Source of the DNA: JANQRZ01 sp965215165
GTDB taxonomy: Bacteria; Bacteroidota; Rhodothermia; Rhodothermales; JANQRZ01
Assembly (NCBI GenBank): GCA_965215165.1
Contig: CBDCCX010000006.1
Location: 496,001-560,000 of the forward strand
DNA length: 64,000 nucleotides
Direction: 5' to 3'
Positions 25,571 through 36,000 of this stretch are shown here, one piece after another. The translations under genes were made by a program, and so were the position numbers. Numbering within the stretch: position 1 is the first letter of the stretch; each line of letters opens with the position of its first letter. Below the pieces are notes generated by a model. It saw nothing but the letters and a program-made list of their open reading frames with translations, was not told the origin of the DNA and ran no database searches.

Positions 25571-27982
25571 ATGCCGACCTGCCGCGTCGTTCCGCTTCTC
25601 GTCTTCCTCTCTTCGCTGGCCTCGGTGCAGGCGCAAACCGTCGCGGCGGGCCGGGTCACCGACGCCGCTACGGGCGAGGCCCTGCCCGCGGCCACGGTGC
25701 AGATCGAGGGCACGGCCGTCGGCACGATCACCAACCGCGAGGGCGAGTACGAGCTGCTGCTGAAGGCGACGCCCGCCACGCTCGTCGTCCGCTTCATCGG
25801 GTACGAGACGGGGCGGCGCACCGTGGCGGTCGGCGCACAGGCGGTGGACTTCGCGCTCTCGCCGGCCAGCGTGGTGAGCGACGAGGTCGTCGTGACCGGG
25901 GAGAACCCGGCTGAGGTCATCATGCGCCGGGTGATCGAGCGGAAGCGCGTGTGGCAGGCGGAGCTGGACTCGTGGCGGGCCGACGCCTACGTCCGGCAGG
26001 TGATGGGCCGCGACACGACCATCGTCGGCATCATCGAGGGCGTCACCGAGGCCTACTGGCAGCGCGGCGAGGGCGTCCGCGAGGTCGTCACCGGGATGCG
26101 CCGGACCGAGAACTTCCAGGACTTCCGCCCCGAGCTGCTCAGCGCCGCCGACGCGATCCTCAACTTCTACGACGACGAGATCGAGATGGGCGGCTACGAC
26201 CTGATGGGGCCGACCTCGCCCGAGGCGCTCGCCTTCTACGCCTTCACGCTCGACGGCATCCGGTACCGCGACGACCAGATCGTCTACGACATCGGGATGA
26301 AGCCGAAGAGCCGGTTGCAGCCGGGCTTCGCCGGCCGCGTCTCGGTCCTGGGTGGGGAGTATGCCCTCATCGACGTGGCGCTCCGCCCCAACCGCTCCGT
26401 CCGCTTCCCCCTCGTCAAAGCGTTCGACCTGACGTTCGCCCAGCAGTTCTCGTCCTTCGGCCAGACCGTCGCCGGCCACGCCGTGTGGCTCCCGGCCGAC
26501 TTCCGGCTCGACGGCGAGGGCAGGATCGGGATGACCGGCCTGAGCTTTCCGTCGATGACCTTCCGCCTCGTCGCCCGGCTGAGCGACTACCAGGTGAACG
26601 TCGCCGTGCCGGACTCGCTCTTCGAGGGCGAGGAGCGGACCGCCGTCGACTCGGTCGCTGTGGCGGCGGACACGGTCCTGAGCCGGGCGGGCGTCGTCGT
26701 CCCGCTCGATGCCCGCGAGGCCGTCGCCTACGCCGAGATCGACAGCACCGACAGCATCGCCAAGGCGTACCGGCCGACCGGCTTGCTGGCCCGGTTCGTG
26801 GACATGGAGGAGAACGAGAGCGGCGGCACGAATGTCAACGTCGGCGGCGGCCAGCGCCAGCGTAAGGGCGTCTCGACCGAGACCGGCCTCCAGCTCTGGT
26901 ACAACCGGGTCGAGGCCGTCCACCTCGGGGCCACGGCTGGGGTGAGGGTCAGCCCCGGACCGTGGCTGCGCGGCGCGCTCGGCTACGCCACCGGGCTGGG
27001 GCGGCTTACCTACGACGTGTCGCTCAGCCAACCCTTCCGGCTGGCACGCAGTCGGCTCTCGGCGACGGTCGGCGTGCGCCGTGAGGTCGCGCCGCGCCTC
27101 GGGTCGGCGGTCTATGACCGGCTCATTCCGGCTGTTGCCACGCTCGTCGGCGAGCCGGACTACTACGACTACTACCGCCGCGAGGGGGGCTACGCCGAGG
27201 TCGGCGGCTATGTCCAGCCGCTCCGCACGCGCCTGGTGGTCTTCGGCGTCGCCGAGGTCCACCGCTCCGTCGAGCGGACGACGGGCTACGACCTGCTGGG
27301 GCGCGACGCGCCGGTGCGCCTGAACCCGGCCATCGCGGGGGGCGACCTGCGCTCGGTCGGGGCCGAGGTGACCGTCGGCACGCTCCCGAGCGGGGTCGAG
27401 GCCGCCTTCGCGGGGCCGCGCGGCGTCCGGCTCCGGGTCGAGGGCAGCGGCGACGCGCTCGGCAGCGACTTCGCCTTCGTCCGGGCTGAGGCCGAGGCGG
27501 CGATCCGCGTGCCGACGTTCCTGCGCCGCCGCCTCTTCCCGAACACGCTCGATCTCCGGCTGGCCGGCGGGCTGAGTGGGGGCGACCTCCCGGCGCAGCG
27601 CTTCTTCGGGATCGACGGGACGGTGCTCGGCTGGGCACCGAGCGGCGTGTTCCGCTCGCTCCGGGGGACGCCGGTGGAGGGCAACCGGTACGTCGCCGCG
27701 TCGTGGGAGCACAACTTCCGCAGCGTGCCGTTCGAGCTGCTCGGCCTGGAGTCGCTCGCGGTGCAGAACGTCAGCCTGAGCCTCCACGGCGCGCACGGCC
27801 GCGTGTGGCTCGACGGCCTCGACCCCGCGCTTCGGTCTCCGTTTCGGTTCGCCGACGGCTGGATCCACGAGCTAGGCGTCTCGCTCCACGGCGGCTTCCT
27901 GCTCCCGGTGCGCCTGGACCTAGCGTACCGGCTCGACGGCCCCGGCCTCTTCGTTTCTTTCGGCGTAGCGCGGCTCTTCTAG
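25571..27982 (+). CDS. Outer-membrane CarboxypepD_reg-like / DUF5686 protein
   Basis: The 803-residue product has a signal peptide (VVPLLVFLSSLASVQAQ), then a carboxypeptidase-regulatory-like beta-sandwich (GRVTDAATGEALPAATVQIEGTAVGTITNREGEYEL), as in TonB-dependent receptors of Bacteroidota. There is no TonB plug; a DUF5686-type barrel follows, with FYAFTLDGIRYRDDQIVYDI, a MEENESGG linker and a C-terminal half rich in beta-strands (FFGIDGTVLGW, EHNFRSVPFELLGLESL) ending SFGVARLF. It is probably an outer-membrane protein; the function of DUF5686 proteins is not established. Large size and strong strand periodicity support a complete gene. Confidence 0.85.
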   Translation: MPTCRVVPLLVFLSSLASVQAQTVAAGRVTDAATGEALPAATVQIEGTAVGTITNREGEYELLLKATPATLVVRFIGYETGRRTVAVGAQAVDFALSPASVVSDEVVVTGENPAEVIMRRVIERKRVWQAELDSWRADAYVRQVMGRDTTIVGIIEGVTEAYWQRGEGVREVVTGMRRTENFQDFRPELLSAADAILNFYDDEIEMGGYDLMGPTSPEALAFYAFTLDGIRYRDDQIVYDIGMKPKSRLQPGFAGRVSVLGGEYALIDVALRPNRSVRFPLVKAFDLTFAQQFSSFGQTVAGHAVWLPADFRLDGEGRIGMTGLSFPSMTFRLVARLSDYQVNVAVPDSLFEGEERTAVDSVAVAADTVLSRAGVVVPLDAREAVAYAEIDSTDSIAKAYRPTGLLARFVDMEENESGGTNVNVGGGQRQRKGVSTETGLQLWYNRVEAVHLGATAGVRVSPGPWLRGALGYATGLGRLTYDVSLSQPFRLARSRLSATVGVRREVAPRLGSAVYDRLIPAVATLVGEPDYYDYYRREGGYAEVGGYVQPLRTRLVVFGVAEVHRSVERTTGYDLLGRDAPVRLNPAIAGGDLRSVGAEVTVGTLPSGVEAAFAGPRGVRLRVEGSGDALGSDFAFVRAEAEAAIRVPTFLRRRLFPNTLDLRLAGGLSGGDLPAQRFFGIDGTVLGWAPSGVFRSLRGTPVEGNRYVAASWEHNFRSVPFELLGLESLAVQNVSLSLHGAHGRVWLDGLDPALRSPFRFADGWIHELGVSLHGGFLLPVRLDLAYRLDGPGLFVSFGVARLF

Positions 27983-28133
27983 GGACCTACCCGAAAAGCC
28001 CTCTCGGCTCGGTCGGGCTGCACAGGCGCGGCGTTGCCCTCGTCGCCCGATGCTGCGGCATCTGACTCCTACGGGACGCGCTCCTCGTGCGCCTTGCGCG
28101 GCACCCGTTCGCCCAGACGCCGCTGATCGAGCT

Positions 28134-28169
28134 GACTTTCCGGATAGGCCCGACTTTCCGGATAGGCCC
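28134..28169 (+). repeat. 18-bp tandem duplication
   Basis: GACTTTCCGGATAGGCCC occurs twice in tandem without mismatch, 50 bp upstream of the MmcQ-like gene, in the 236-bp gap after the DUF5686 gene. It may alter leader or promoter spacing. Nothing else is evident in that gap. Confidence 0.85.
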
Positions 28170-28218
28170 TAAGCCGGACCGGTATCTTCGGCGAGGACCT
28201 TTCGCACGCCACCGACCG

Positions 28219-28575
28219 ATGCACCTCGACGCGTTCCGCTCCGCCTGCCTCGCCCTGCCCGAAGCGACCGAGGACCAACCCTTCGGCCCCGACACCCTCG
28301 TCTTCAAAGTCTGCGGCAAGATGTTTGCCCTGCTCGGCCTCGACGACGTGCCACCGCGCGCGAGCCTGAAGTGCGAGCCCGAGCGGGCGGTCGAGCTGCG
28401 CGAGCGCTACGCCTCCGTCCTTCCCGGCTACCACATGAACAAGCGGCACTGGAACTCGCTTGTCCTGGACGGTGAGGTGCCGGTCGCCCTGGTCCGCTCC
28501 ATGATCGAGGACTCGCACCGCCTCGTCGTCGCGGGCCTCCGCAAGGCGGACCGGCAGCGGATCGAGACTCGCTGA
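28219..28575 (+). CDS. MmcQ/YjbR-family protein
   Basis: The 118-residue protein matches the MmcQ/YjbR family (cyaY-like DNA-binding fold): CLALPEATEDQPFGPDTLVFKVCGKMFALL, GLDDVPPRASLKCEPERA, PGYHMNKRHWNSLVLDG and a C-terminal helix HRLVVAGLRKADRQ. These small proteins are thought to bind DNA, but no target is known. The ATG at 28219 gives the usual length; in-frame sequence upstream would translate the 18-bp tandem repeat. Confidence 0.88.
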   Translation: MHLDAFRSACLALPEATEDQPFGPDTLVFKVCGKMFALLGLDDVPPRASLKCEPERAVELRERYASVLPGYHMNKRHWNSLVLDGEVPVALVRSMIEDSHRLVVAGLRKADRQRIETR

Positions 28576-28687
28576 GAGGCGAGACGCTGCCCACGGCCAT
28601 TTCATTTTAGCGCCATACCAAGACCGTATCTTCTGCCGTATCTCCTCTCCGAGTGCGTCCCCGACGGTCGAGCGGTCCCCCTCCCCT

Positions 28688-29155
28688 ATGTCGCAACCTT
28701 TATCGCTTCCTAGGAAGATCGCGCTCCTGCTGCTCTGCTGCGTGGCGGCCCTAACGCTGGTCACCGTATGGCAGTTCGTGCGGTTTCCTCCGGACTTCTC
28801 GGACTTCAAGCTGACGAGAGGGCAGTCCGTGCTTCTGGTCGGCATGGTCGCCGGGCTGGCCTTGGGCGGCGGCTTGGCGCTGCGGATGCGGCGGCAGCTC
28901 CGCACGCGGTCGCGCTACCTCCTGTGGACGGCGGCGTGCGTCTACTTCTTCGCCGGCACCCTCCTGGCGCTCGTCTTCGGCCGGTGGACGGTCTCGTCGG
29001 TCGCCATCGGCGTGGGGTGCATCGTGGCGTTCGGCATCGCGCTCTGGGGGGCGACGGCCGAGCGGCAGCGGACGATCGAGTACACGCTCTTCCCGCGCGC
29101 GCCCCGGAAGGCGGGGCCGGGCAGGAAGGCACCCGTGGCGAAGCAGGGGGTCTGA
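28688..29155 (+). CDS. Four-helix membrane protein, unknown
   Basis: The 155-residue protein has transmembrane helices at about residues 12-30, 45-65, 80-98 and 103-122 (for example SVLLVGMVAGLALGGGLAL and IGVGCIVAFGIALWG). A basic C-terminal tail (PRKAGPGRKAPVAKQ) is probably cytoplasmic. No motif or family was recognised, and its neighbours MmcQ and sodC give no clue. Confidence 0.65.
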   Translation: MSQPLSLPRKIALLLLCCVAALTLVTVWQFVRFPPDFSDFKLTRGQSVLLVGMVAGLALGGGLALRMRRQLRTRSRYLLWTAACVYFFAGTLLALVFGRWTVSSVAIGVGCIVAFGIALWGATAERQRTIEYTLFPRAPRKAGPGRKAPVAKQGV

Positions 29156-29308
29156 CGTGTCGTCGGCTGGCTGCCGCCGGCTAGCGGCGGACGGAGGTGG
29201 AAGCGGGAGGAGGTTCTCCAGCGGTCCGAACTTCGGGAAGCCTGCTCTCGTTAGCAAGCCGGAGGCTATGCCTCTATCCTCTCTCGTCTCACTTCTTCCT
29301 ACGCCGCC

Positions 29309-30019
29309 ATGCCTTCCCTCAATACGCTCCACCGCACGGCCCTGGGGGCCCTCTGCCTCCTGGCCTTCGCCGCCTGTTCGACGACCGAGCGCGCCGCCGA
29401 CGCGACAGCCGACGCTGCCGAAGACGTAGCCGACGCGACCGTCAGCGCTGCCCAGGAGACCGGCGAGTTCGCCGCCGATGTGGGCACGACCGTCTACGAC
29501 GCCGCCGGCTCCGCCTGGGACGCCACGACCGGTCTTTTCGACGACGACGACGACCTCGACGCCGCTGCGCTCGTCCGCCCGACCTCAGCCGGATCGGTTC
29601 AGGGCACGGTCAAAATGTACGAGACGGATGACGCCGTCCGCTTCACCGTCAGCCTCCGCGACCTCGATCCGGGTATGCACGGCTTCCATGTTCACCAGAA
29701 CCCCTCGTGCGCTGACGCCGACACCGACGGCGACGGGCAGATGGAACCCGCTGGTGCCGCCGGCGGTCACTGGGACCCCCACAACACCAACAATCATGGT
29801 GCGCCGACCGAGAACATGAACGACAAGCATGCCGGCGATCTGGGCAACATCGAGGCCGGCTCCGATGGGACCGCAACGGCGACGTTCACCGTTACCGACT
29901 TCGACCACGACATGGACGGTCGCGCCATCGTCGTCCACTCGGGACGCGACGATCTGGAGTCGGACCCCGCCGGCGGCTCCGGCACACCTGTCGGCTGCGG
30001 CATCATCATGGACCGCTAG
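29309..30019 (+). CDS. sodC: Cu/Zn superoxide dismutase, lipoprotein form
   Basis: The 236-residue product starts with a lipoprotein signal (ALCLLAFAAC), followed by a ~70-residue Ala/Asp-rich linker with repeated ADAT/DVADAT words. The SodC domain then shows the copper ligands in GMHGFHVHQNPSC and VVHSGRDD, the zinc-loop ligands in GGHWDPHNTNNHGAP and DKHAGDLGNI, and the disulfide Cys pair (PSC and VGCGIIMD). It should dismutate superoxide in the periplasm, anchored to a membrane by lipid. A perfect 14-bp terminator hairpin follows. Confidence 0.93.
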   Translation: MPSLNTLHRTALGALCLLAFAACSTTERAADATADAAEDVADATVSAAQETGEFAADVGTTVYDAAGSAWDATTGLFDDDDDLDAAALVRPTSAGSVQGTVKMYETDDAVRFTVSLRDLDPGMHGFHVHQNPSCADADTDGDGQMEPAGAAGGHWDPHNTNNHGAPTENMNDKHAGDLGNIEAGSDGTATATFTVTDFDHDMDGRAIVVHSGRDDLESDPAGGSGTPVGCGIIMDR

Positions 30020-30043
30020 TGGGACGCAGGCCTCTGCAGGGTC

Positions 30044-30085
30044 CGCGCCCGCTGCCACGATGCTGGCAGCGGGCGCGCGTATTTT
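30044..30085 (+). terminator. Intrinsic terminator of sodC
   Basis: A perfect 14-bp GC-rich stem (30044-30057 with 30064-30077) with a 6-base loop CGATGC is followed by CGTATTTTC. This is the most classical intrinsic terminator in the window. Confidence 0.8.
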
Positions 30086-30113
30086 CAAGCTCTGACCCTC
30101 GCCCCCGAGCACG

Positions 30114-32843
30114 ATGCCCAAGGAGACCCCGACCTTGTTCCCGCTCTCGAAGGAACAGAAGAAGGAGCGCCGGAAGAAGGCCGCCACGCCGCTGATGCGG
30201 CAGTACTGGACGATCAAGGACCGCCACCCCGGCGCGCTCCTGCTCTTCCGCATGGGCGACTTCTACGAGACCTTCGAGGAGGACGCGCGCATCGTCTCGG
30301 ACGTGCTCGGCATCACGCTCACCAAACGCTCGAACGGGGCCGCCGAGGACGTGCCCCTCGCCGGTTTCCCGCACCACGCGCTCGACCAGCACCTCCCGAA
30401 GCTCGTCCAAGCCGGCTACCGCGTTGCCGTCTGCGAGCAGCTCGAAGACCCCAAGCACGCCCGGACGGTCGTCAAGCGCGACGTGGTCGAGGTCGTCACG
30501 CCGGGCGTCTCGTTCCGCGACGTGCTCCTCGCGCCGAAGCAGAGCCACTACCTCGCCGCCGCCGCCTGGGGCCGGGAGCGCGGCGACCAGGGCCGGGTCG
30601 GCTTCGCGTTCGTCGACGCCACGACGGGCGAGTTCTTCGTCACCGAGGTCGCCGAGGCGCGCTTCGAGGAGCTGCTGCTGACCGTTGCCCCGGCGGAGCT
30701 GCTGGTCGACAAAAGGCAGAAGGACGAGGCCCAGCGGATCCGGGGCGCGCACTTCGCCTTGACGCCGCAGGAGGACTGGGTGTTCGGCTACGACTTCGCC
30801 TACGAGACCCTGCTGCGGCACTTCCAGACGCACTCGCTCAAGGGCTATGGGGTGGAGGACCTCCGGCTCGGGCTCGTCGCGGCGGGGGCGGCGCTCTACT
30901 ACCTCGGCGAGACGCAGAAGGGCCGCGTCCCCCACGTCCGCCGCATCCAGCGCTACGCCGCCGACGACTACATCGCGCTCGACCCCCAGACCAAGCGCAA
31001 CCTCGAGCTCGTCTCGTCGATGCAGGGCGGGCGCGAAGGCTCGCTCGTCCAGATCCTCGACCGGACCCTTTCGCCGATGGGCGGGCGGATGCTCCGGGCG
31101 TGGCTGGTGCGCCCGCTCCGCGCGGTCGAGAAAATCACCCAGCGGCTCGACGCCGTCGACGCCCTCTTCACCAGCGCTCGCTTGCGCCGAACCCTCCGCG
31201 ACGAGCTGAAGCACGTCGGCGACCTCGAGCGGCTCGCGGCGAAGGTCTGCACCGGCCGCGCCACGCCGCGCGACCTGGTGACGCTCAAGCTCACCCTCCG
31301 GCAGATCCCGCTGCTCAAGCAGGCCCTCGAGGGCGAGGCGTGCGAGACGCTCGCCAAGATCCGCGACGGCCTGACGCTGTGCACCGACCTGGTGGACCGG
31401 ATCGGCGCGGCGCTGACCGACGAGCCGCCCGCCAAGATGGACGGCGGCGGCTACATCCGCGCGGGGTACTCGGACGAGCTGGACGAGCTGCGGACCGTCG
31501 CCTCGTCGGGCAAGGAGACCCTCGCCCGGCTCCAGGCCGAGGAGAGCAAGCGGACCGGCATCCCGAGCCTCAAGGTCGGCTACAACAAGGTCTTCGGGTA
31601 CTACCTCGAGATCACGAACGCCCACAAGGACAAGGTTCCGGACGACTACATCCGCAAGCAGACCTTGGTCAACGCCGAGCGTTACATCACGCCGGCGCTG
31701 AAGCAGCACGAGGAGCGGATTCTGACGGCCGAGGAACGGATGGTCGAGCTCGAGAGCCAGCTCTTCGCCGAGCTTCGGATGGAGGTCGCCGAGGCCGTCG
31801 AGCCCGTGCAGCGCAACGCCCGGTTCCTCGCGCTGCTCGACGTCTTCTGCGCCCTGGCCGAGGTCGCCGAGCAGCACGGATACGTTCGGCCGGAGGTGGA
31901 CGAAGGCGACGCGCTCGACATCGCCGACGGCCGGCACCCCGTGGTCGAGCAAGCGCTCGCCGCCGGCGAGGCGTTCATCCCCAACTCGGTCCGGCTCGAC
32001 GGCACCGGTGAGCCGGGCGCGCAGATCCTCCTCATCACCGGGCCGAACATGGCAGGCAAGAGCGTCGTGCTCCGGCAGGTCGGGCTGATCGTGCTGCTGG
32101 CCCAGGTTGGGTCCTTCGTGCCGGCGGCCCGCGCCCGCATCGGGGTGGTCGACAAGATTTTCACCCGCGTCGGGGCGTCGGACAACCTGGCGGCGGGGGA
32201 GAGCACGTTCCTTGTCGAGATGAACGAGACGGCGAGCATCCTCAACAACGCCACGCCGCGCTCGCTCATCCTGCTCGACGAGGTGGGGCGCGGGACCAGC
32301 ACGTTCGACGGGCTGAGCATCGCGTGGGCCATCGTCGAGCACCTGCACGAGCGGCCGGAGGTGGCGGCGCGGACGCTCTTCGCCACGCACTACCACGAGC
32401 TGAACGCCCTAGCCGAGCGTCTGGGGCGCGTCCGCAACGCGCGCGTGCAGGTGCAGGAGCACGACGGCAAGGTGATCTTCCTGCGGACCCTAGTCCCCGG
32501 CGGGGCCGACCATTCCTACGGCATCGAGGTGGCGCGCATGGCGGGCCTGCCCGAGGCCGTGATCCGCCGGGCGAAGGAGGTGCTCGGCTACCTCGAGGCC
32601 CACAACGCCGCCGTCGAGATCGTGCCCGGAGAAGCGGACGCGTCGGGGGACGGCGCGTTGCCCGCTGCGAAGTCGGCCGCGGCCTACGTCGCCCCGCCGG
32701 CGCCGGCGCTCCCCGTCGCCGCTCCGTCCGACCCCGTGCTGATCGAGGTCATGGACCGGATCGAACGCCTCGACCCAGACCGGATGACGCCGATCGAGGC
32801 GCTGATGGCGCTGGCCGAGATCAAGAGGCTGGCGCGGGGGTGA
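30114..32843 (+). CDS. mutS: DNA mismatch repair protein MutS
   Basis: The 909-residue protein initiates mismatch repair. After a Lys-rich lead (SKEQKKERRKKAATPLM) the mismatch-binding Phe-x-Glu is in FRMGDFYETFEEDARI. Connector, lever and clamp domains follow, including NLELVSSMQGGREGSLVQIL. The ABC-type ATPase has Walker A ITGPNMAGKSVVLRQVG, the FTRVGASDNLAAGESTFLVEM signature, and Walker B LILLDEVGRGTSTFDG, with the final ATHYHELNAL. The C-terminal tail after about residue 840 is Ala/Pro-rich and ends in a short helix (MDRIERLDPDRMTPIEAL) as in dimerisation ends of other MutS. It starts 37 bp after the sodC terminator. Confidence 0.96.
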   Translation: MPKETPTLFPLSKEQKKERRKKAATPLMRQYWTIKDRHPGALLLFRMGDFYETFEEDARIVSDVLGITLTKRSNGAAEDVPLAGFPHHALDQHLPKLVQAGYRVAVCEQLEDPKHARTVVKRDVVEVVTPGVSFRDVLLAPKQSHYLAAAAWGRERGDQGRVGFAFVDATTGEFFVTEVAEARFEELLLTVAPAELLVDKRQKDEAQRIRGAHFALTPQEDWVFGYDFAYETLLRHFQTHSLKGYGVEDLRLGLVAAGAALYYLGETQKGRVPHVRRIQRYAADDYIALDPQTKRNLELVSSMQGGREGSLVQILDRTLSPMGGRMLRAWLVRPLRAVEKITQRLDAVDALFTSARLRRTLRDELKHVGDLERLAAKVCTGRATPRDLVTLKLTLRQIPLLKQALEGEACETLAKIRDGLTLCTDLVDRIGAALTDEPPAKMDGGGYIRAGYSDELDELRTVASSGKETLARLQAEESKRTGIPSLKVGYNKVFGYYLEITNAHKDKVPDDYIRKQTLVNAERYITPALKQHEERILTAEERMVELESQLFAELRMEVAEAVEPVQRNARFLALLDVFCALAEVAEQHGYVRPEVDEGDALDIADGRHPVVEQALAAGEAFIPNSVRLDGTGEPGAQILLITGPNMAGKSVVLRQVGLIVLLAQVGSFVPAARARIGVVDKIFTRVGASDNLAAGESTFLVEMNETASILNNATPRSLILLDEVGRGTSTFDGLSIAWAIVEHLHERPEVAARTLFATHYHELNALAERLGRVRNARVQVQEHDGKVIFLRTLVPGGADHSYGIEVARMAGLPEAVIRRAKEVLGYLEAHNAAVEIVPGEADASGDGALPAAKSAAAYVAPPAPALPVAAPSDPVLIEVMDRIERLDPDRMTPIEALMALAEIKRLARG

Positions 32844-32918
32844 GGGGCCCTGTGCGGAGAACGGGAGAATGCGGGATGGGGGCTAAAGGAGTGAGGGGTA
32901 CCGCCGATATGGGGAGCG

Positions 32919-32943
32919 CGAGCCGCTTTTCCCTACCGGCTCG
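32919..32943. terminator. Possible hairpin after mutS
   Basis: A perfect 7-bp stem CGAGCCG/CGGCTCG encloses an 11-base pyrimidine-rich loop, 76 bp after the mutS stop codon. It is weaker than the other terminators listed. Confidence 0.3.
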
Positions 32944-33013
32944 ACACCCCTCCGTCCTCCTGTGTCCCACCCTGCCTAGCGCTCCGCCCAACGACGCCGG
33001 GCGCTCTGCTTCT

Positions 33014-33050
33014 TAGCCAGCGTCCCCCCGTCGGGGAGCGTCTGTGGCTA
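33014..33050. promoter_or_regulatory. Leader hairpin upstream of the CSLREA protein
   Basis: TAGCCA (33014-33019) pairs with TGGCTA (33045-33050), and CCCC/GGGG pair inside. The structure would sit in the 5' leader of the next gene, about 30 bp before its ATG. Function is unproven. Confidence 0.3.
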
Positions 33051-33080
33051 GGGTGGAGACGAGACCAGCTACCCTCTCCT

Positions 33081-36000
33081 ATGTCCAGCGTTACCCTCCT
33101 GTCCTACGTGTCCGCTCCCGTGCGGGCCTTCCTCCTCACCCTCGGTCTGCTGCTCGCCCCCGGCGCGCTCGCAGCCACCATCACGGTCACGACGCTCGCT
33201 GACGAGCTGAACACCGACGGCGACTGCTCCCTCCGCGAGGCCGTTCAGGCAGCGAACACCGACGCGGCCGTCGACGCCTGCCAAGCGGGCCAGGCCGGAG
33301 CCGACGACGTCGTCTTCTCCGCCGCCCTCGCCGGAAGCGGGGCCACCATCAACCTGGTGCTCCGCCGGATCAGCATTACGCAGCCCCTCACCGTAGACGG
33401 CACCATCGGCGTCGGCGGCGAGACCGTCACCGTGGACGGGGGCGGAAACGGCGGTGTCTTCGGCGCGACCGTGAACGCCGGGGCCGTTACGCTCCGCAAC
33501 CTCACCGCGACGAACGGCCTCCGCACCCTAGGCGGCGCGATCCGTGGCCGAACCGGCACGACGCTCACGCTCGAGAACGTCACCGTCAGCAACAGCGTCA
33601 CCCCGACGAGCGGCGGCGGGATCTACTTTCAGGGCGACACCCTCGTGCTGAGGTCGTGCACCGTGCAGGGCAACGAAGCCCGAGGCGACAACTCCACCCA
33701 AGGTGGCGGCGGCATCTACGTCGAGCGCGGCACAGTCGAGATCGAGGACACCATCATCGACATGAACGAAGCCTCGGGCGTGTCCGGCTCGGGCGGCGGG
33801 ATCTTCGTGTTCGCCGGCACCGTCACCATCAACGGCTCGGCCATCAGCGCCAACACCGCGAGCCGCGCCGGCGGTGGTATTGAGGTGGTGGACGGCGAGG
33901 TGTCGCTCGACGGGGTCGTCGTCGAAGCAAACGACGCCGGTCTGAACCCAGGCAACGGCGGCGGGCTCCACATCGGCGGCGGCACCGTGGCCCTCGACAG
34001 CAGCAGGGTCGCGAGCAACGTAGCCGTCGAAGGCGGCGGCCTGTGGTCGGCCAGCTCGCTCAGCCTCGATGCGACGACGGTCGAGCTGAACATCGCTACC
34101 GGCGACGACGCCATGCAGGGCGGCGGCGGGATCTACCTCGAAAGTGGCTCGCTCGCCGTTGACGGCTCGGTCATCGCCACGAACCAGGCGACGGGCGTCT
34201 CCGGCTCCGGCGGCGGCGTGTTCATCCTCGCCGGCACCGTCACGTTCACCGGATCCGCCATCAGCGCGAATGCTGCTAGCCGCGCCGGCGGCGGCATCGA
34301 GATCGTCGACGGCGAGGTGTCGCTCGACGGCGTCACTGTTGAAGCAAACGACGCCGGGGTGAATCCCGGCAACGGCGGCGGCCTCCACATTGGCGGCGGC
34401 ACGGTGGAGATCGACGGCGGCTCGTTCAACGCCAACACCGCCGTTGAAGGGGGCGGCCTGTGGTCGGCCGGAACGCTCAACATCGAAGGCACCCTGCTTG
34501 CCGAGAACATCGCCAGCGGCAACGAGGCCGACCAGGGCGGCGGCGGGGTCTACGTCCAGGCTGGCACGCTCGACGTCGACGACTCGGTCATCAGCACGAA
34601 CCAGGCGACGGGCGTCTCCGGCTCCGGCGGCGGCGTGTTCATCCTCGCCGGCACCGTCACGTTCACCGGATCCGCCATCAGCGCGAATGCTGCTAGCCGC
34701 GCCGGCGGCGGCATTGAGATCGTGGAGGGGGCCCTCGCGGTGGTCGACTCCGACCTCGGCGAGAGCGGGGAGGGCGACGACGCACTCGACGGCAACACGG
34801 CCACGACCAACCCCGGCAACGGCGGCGGCCTCCACGTCTCGGGCATGGCGGCCGTCACGTTCGAGGGCGGCACGGTCAACGGCAACGGCGCGGCCCTCGA
34901 AGGGGGTGGCATCTGGAACCAGGCTGGCACGAAGGTCCGCATCACCGGCACCGAGATCGCTGGCAACGGCTCCGATGGCGCGGCGGCTGACGACGGCGGC
35001 GGTGGCATCTTCAACAACGGCGGCGAGATCGACCTGACCGACGTCACGCTGAGCGAAAACACCGCGAAGGGCGAAGCAGCCTCGGGCGGTGGCATTCTGA
35101 CGCTCGGCGGGGTCGTGGTGATTGCGGGCGGCGAATTGGTCGGCAACGTCGCGCAGCGCGCCGGCGGCGGCATCGAGGTAGTCGACGGCGAAGTGACGCT
35201 GACCGACGTGGTGGTCTCGGCCAACGACGCGGGCTCGAACCCCGGCAACGGCGGCGGCCTCCACATCGGCGGCGGCACCGTCAGCATCGACAGCAGCACG
35301 GTCTCGGGCAACACCGCCGTCGAGGGCGGCGGCCTGTGGAACTCGGCCACCGGGACGCTCACCGTCCGAGTCAGCTCCGTGATGGACAACATGGCGACCA
35401 CGACCGGTGGCGTCCATAACTCCGGCGATGGCGGCACCATCACCATCGAGCGGAGCACTGTCTCGGGCAACGTCGCCGACGAAGGGGCCGGCGGCCTCTT
35501 CTCCGAGGGCGGCGCGCTCAGCCTCGCCAACAGCACGGTCTCCAGCAACCGAGGCGACATCGGCGGCGGGATCTGGGCCACGGACGGGACGGTGATGCTC
35601 AACAGCGTCACCATCGCCCTCAACACGGCCTCCACGAACGGCGGCGGCGTGTCGAGCGCCCCCGACAACGAGTTCCGCTTCGTGAACACGCTCCTCGGCG
35701 ACAACACCGCGCCGGAGAAGCCGGACTGTGCCGGCGTCCTCGTCTCGGAGGACTACAACCTCATCGAGGACCTGGGCGGCTGCACGCTCGACGGCGAGAC
35801 GGAGAACGTCATCGAGGGCGTCGACCCGGGGATCGGCCCGCTCGCCGACAACGGCGGGCGCACGATGACGCACGCGCTGCTCGACAGCAGCCCGGCCCTC
35901 AGCGCCGGCCTCGCCATGCTCGCCACGGACCAGCGCGGGGCCGAGCGCGAGGAAGGCACGGCGGACATCGGCGCGTTCGAGTCCAGCGCGATGCCGTCGA

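Noticed and set aside
33900..35340. Possible CRISPR or tandem insertion array
   Set aside because: The repeats are in frame inside one long coding sequence and encode beta-helix turns.
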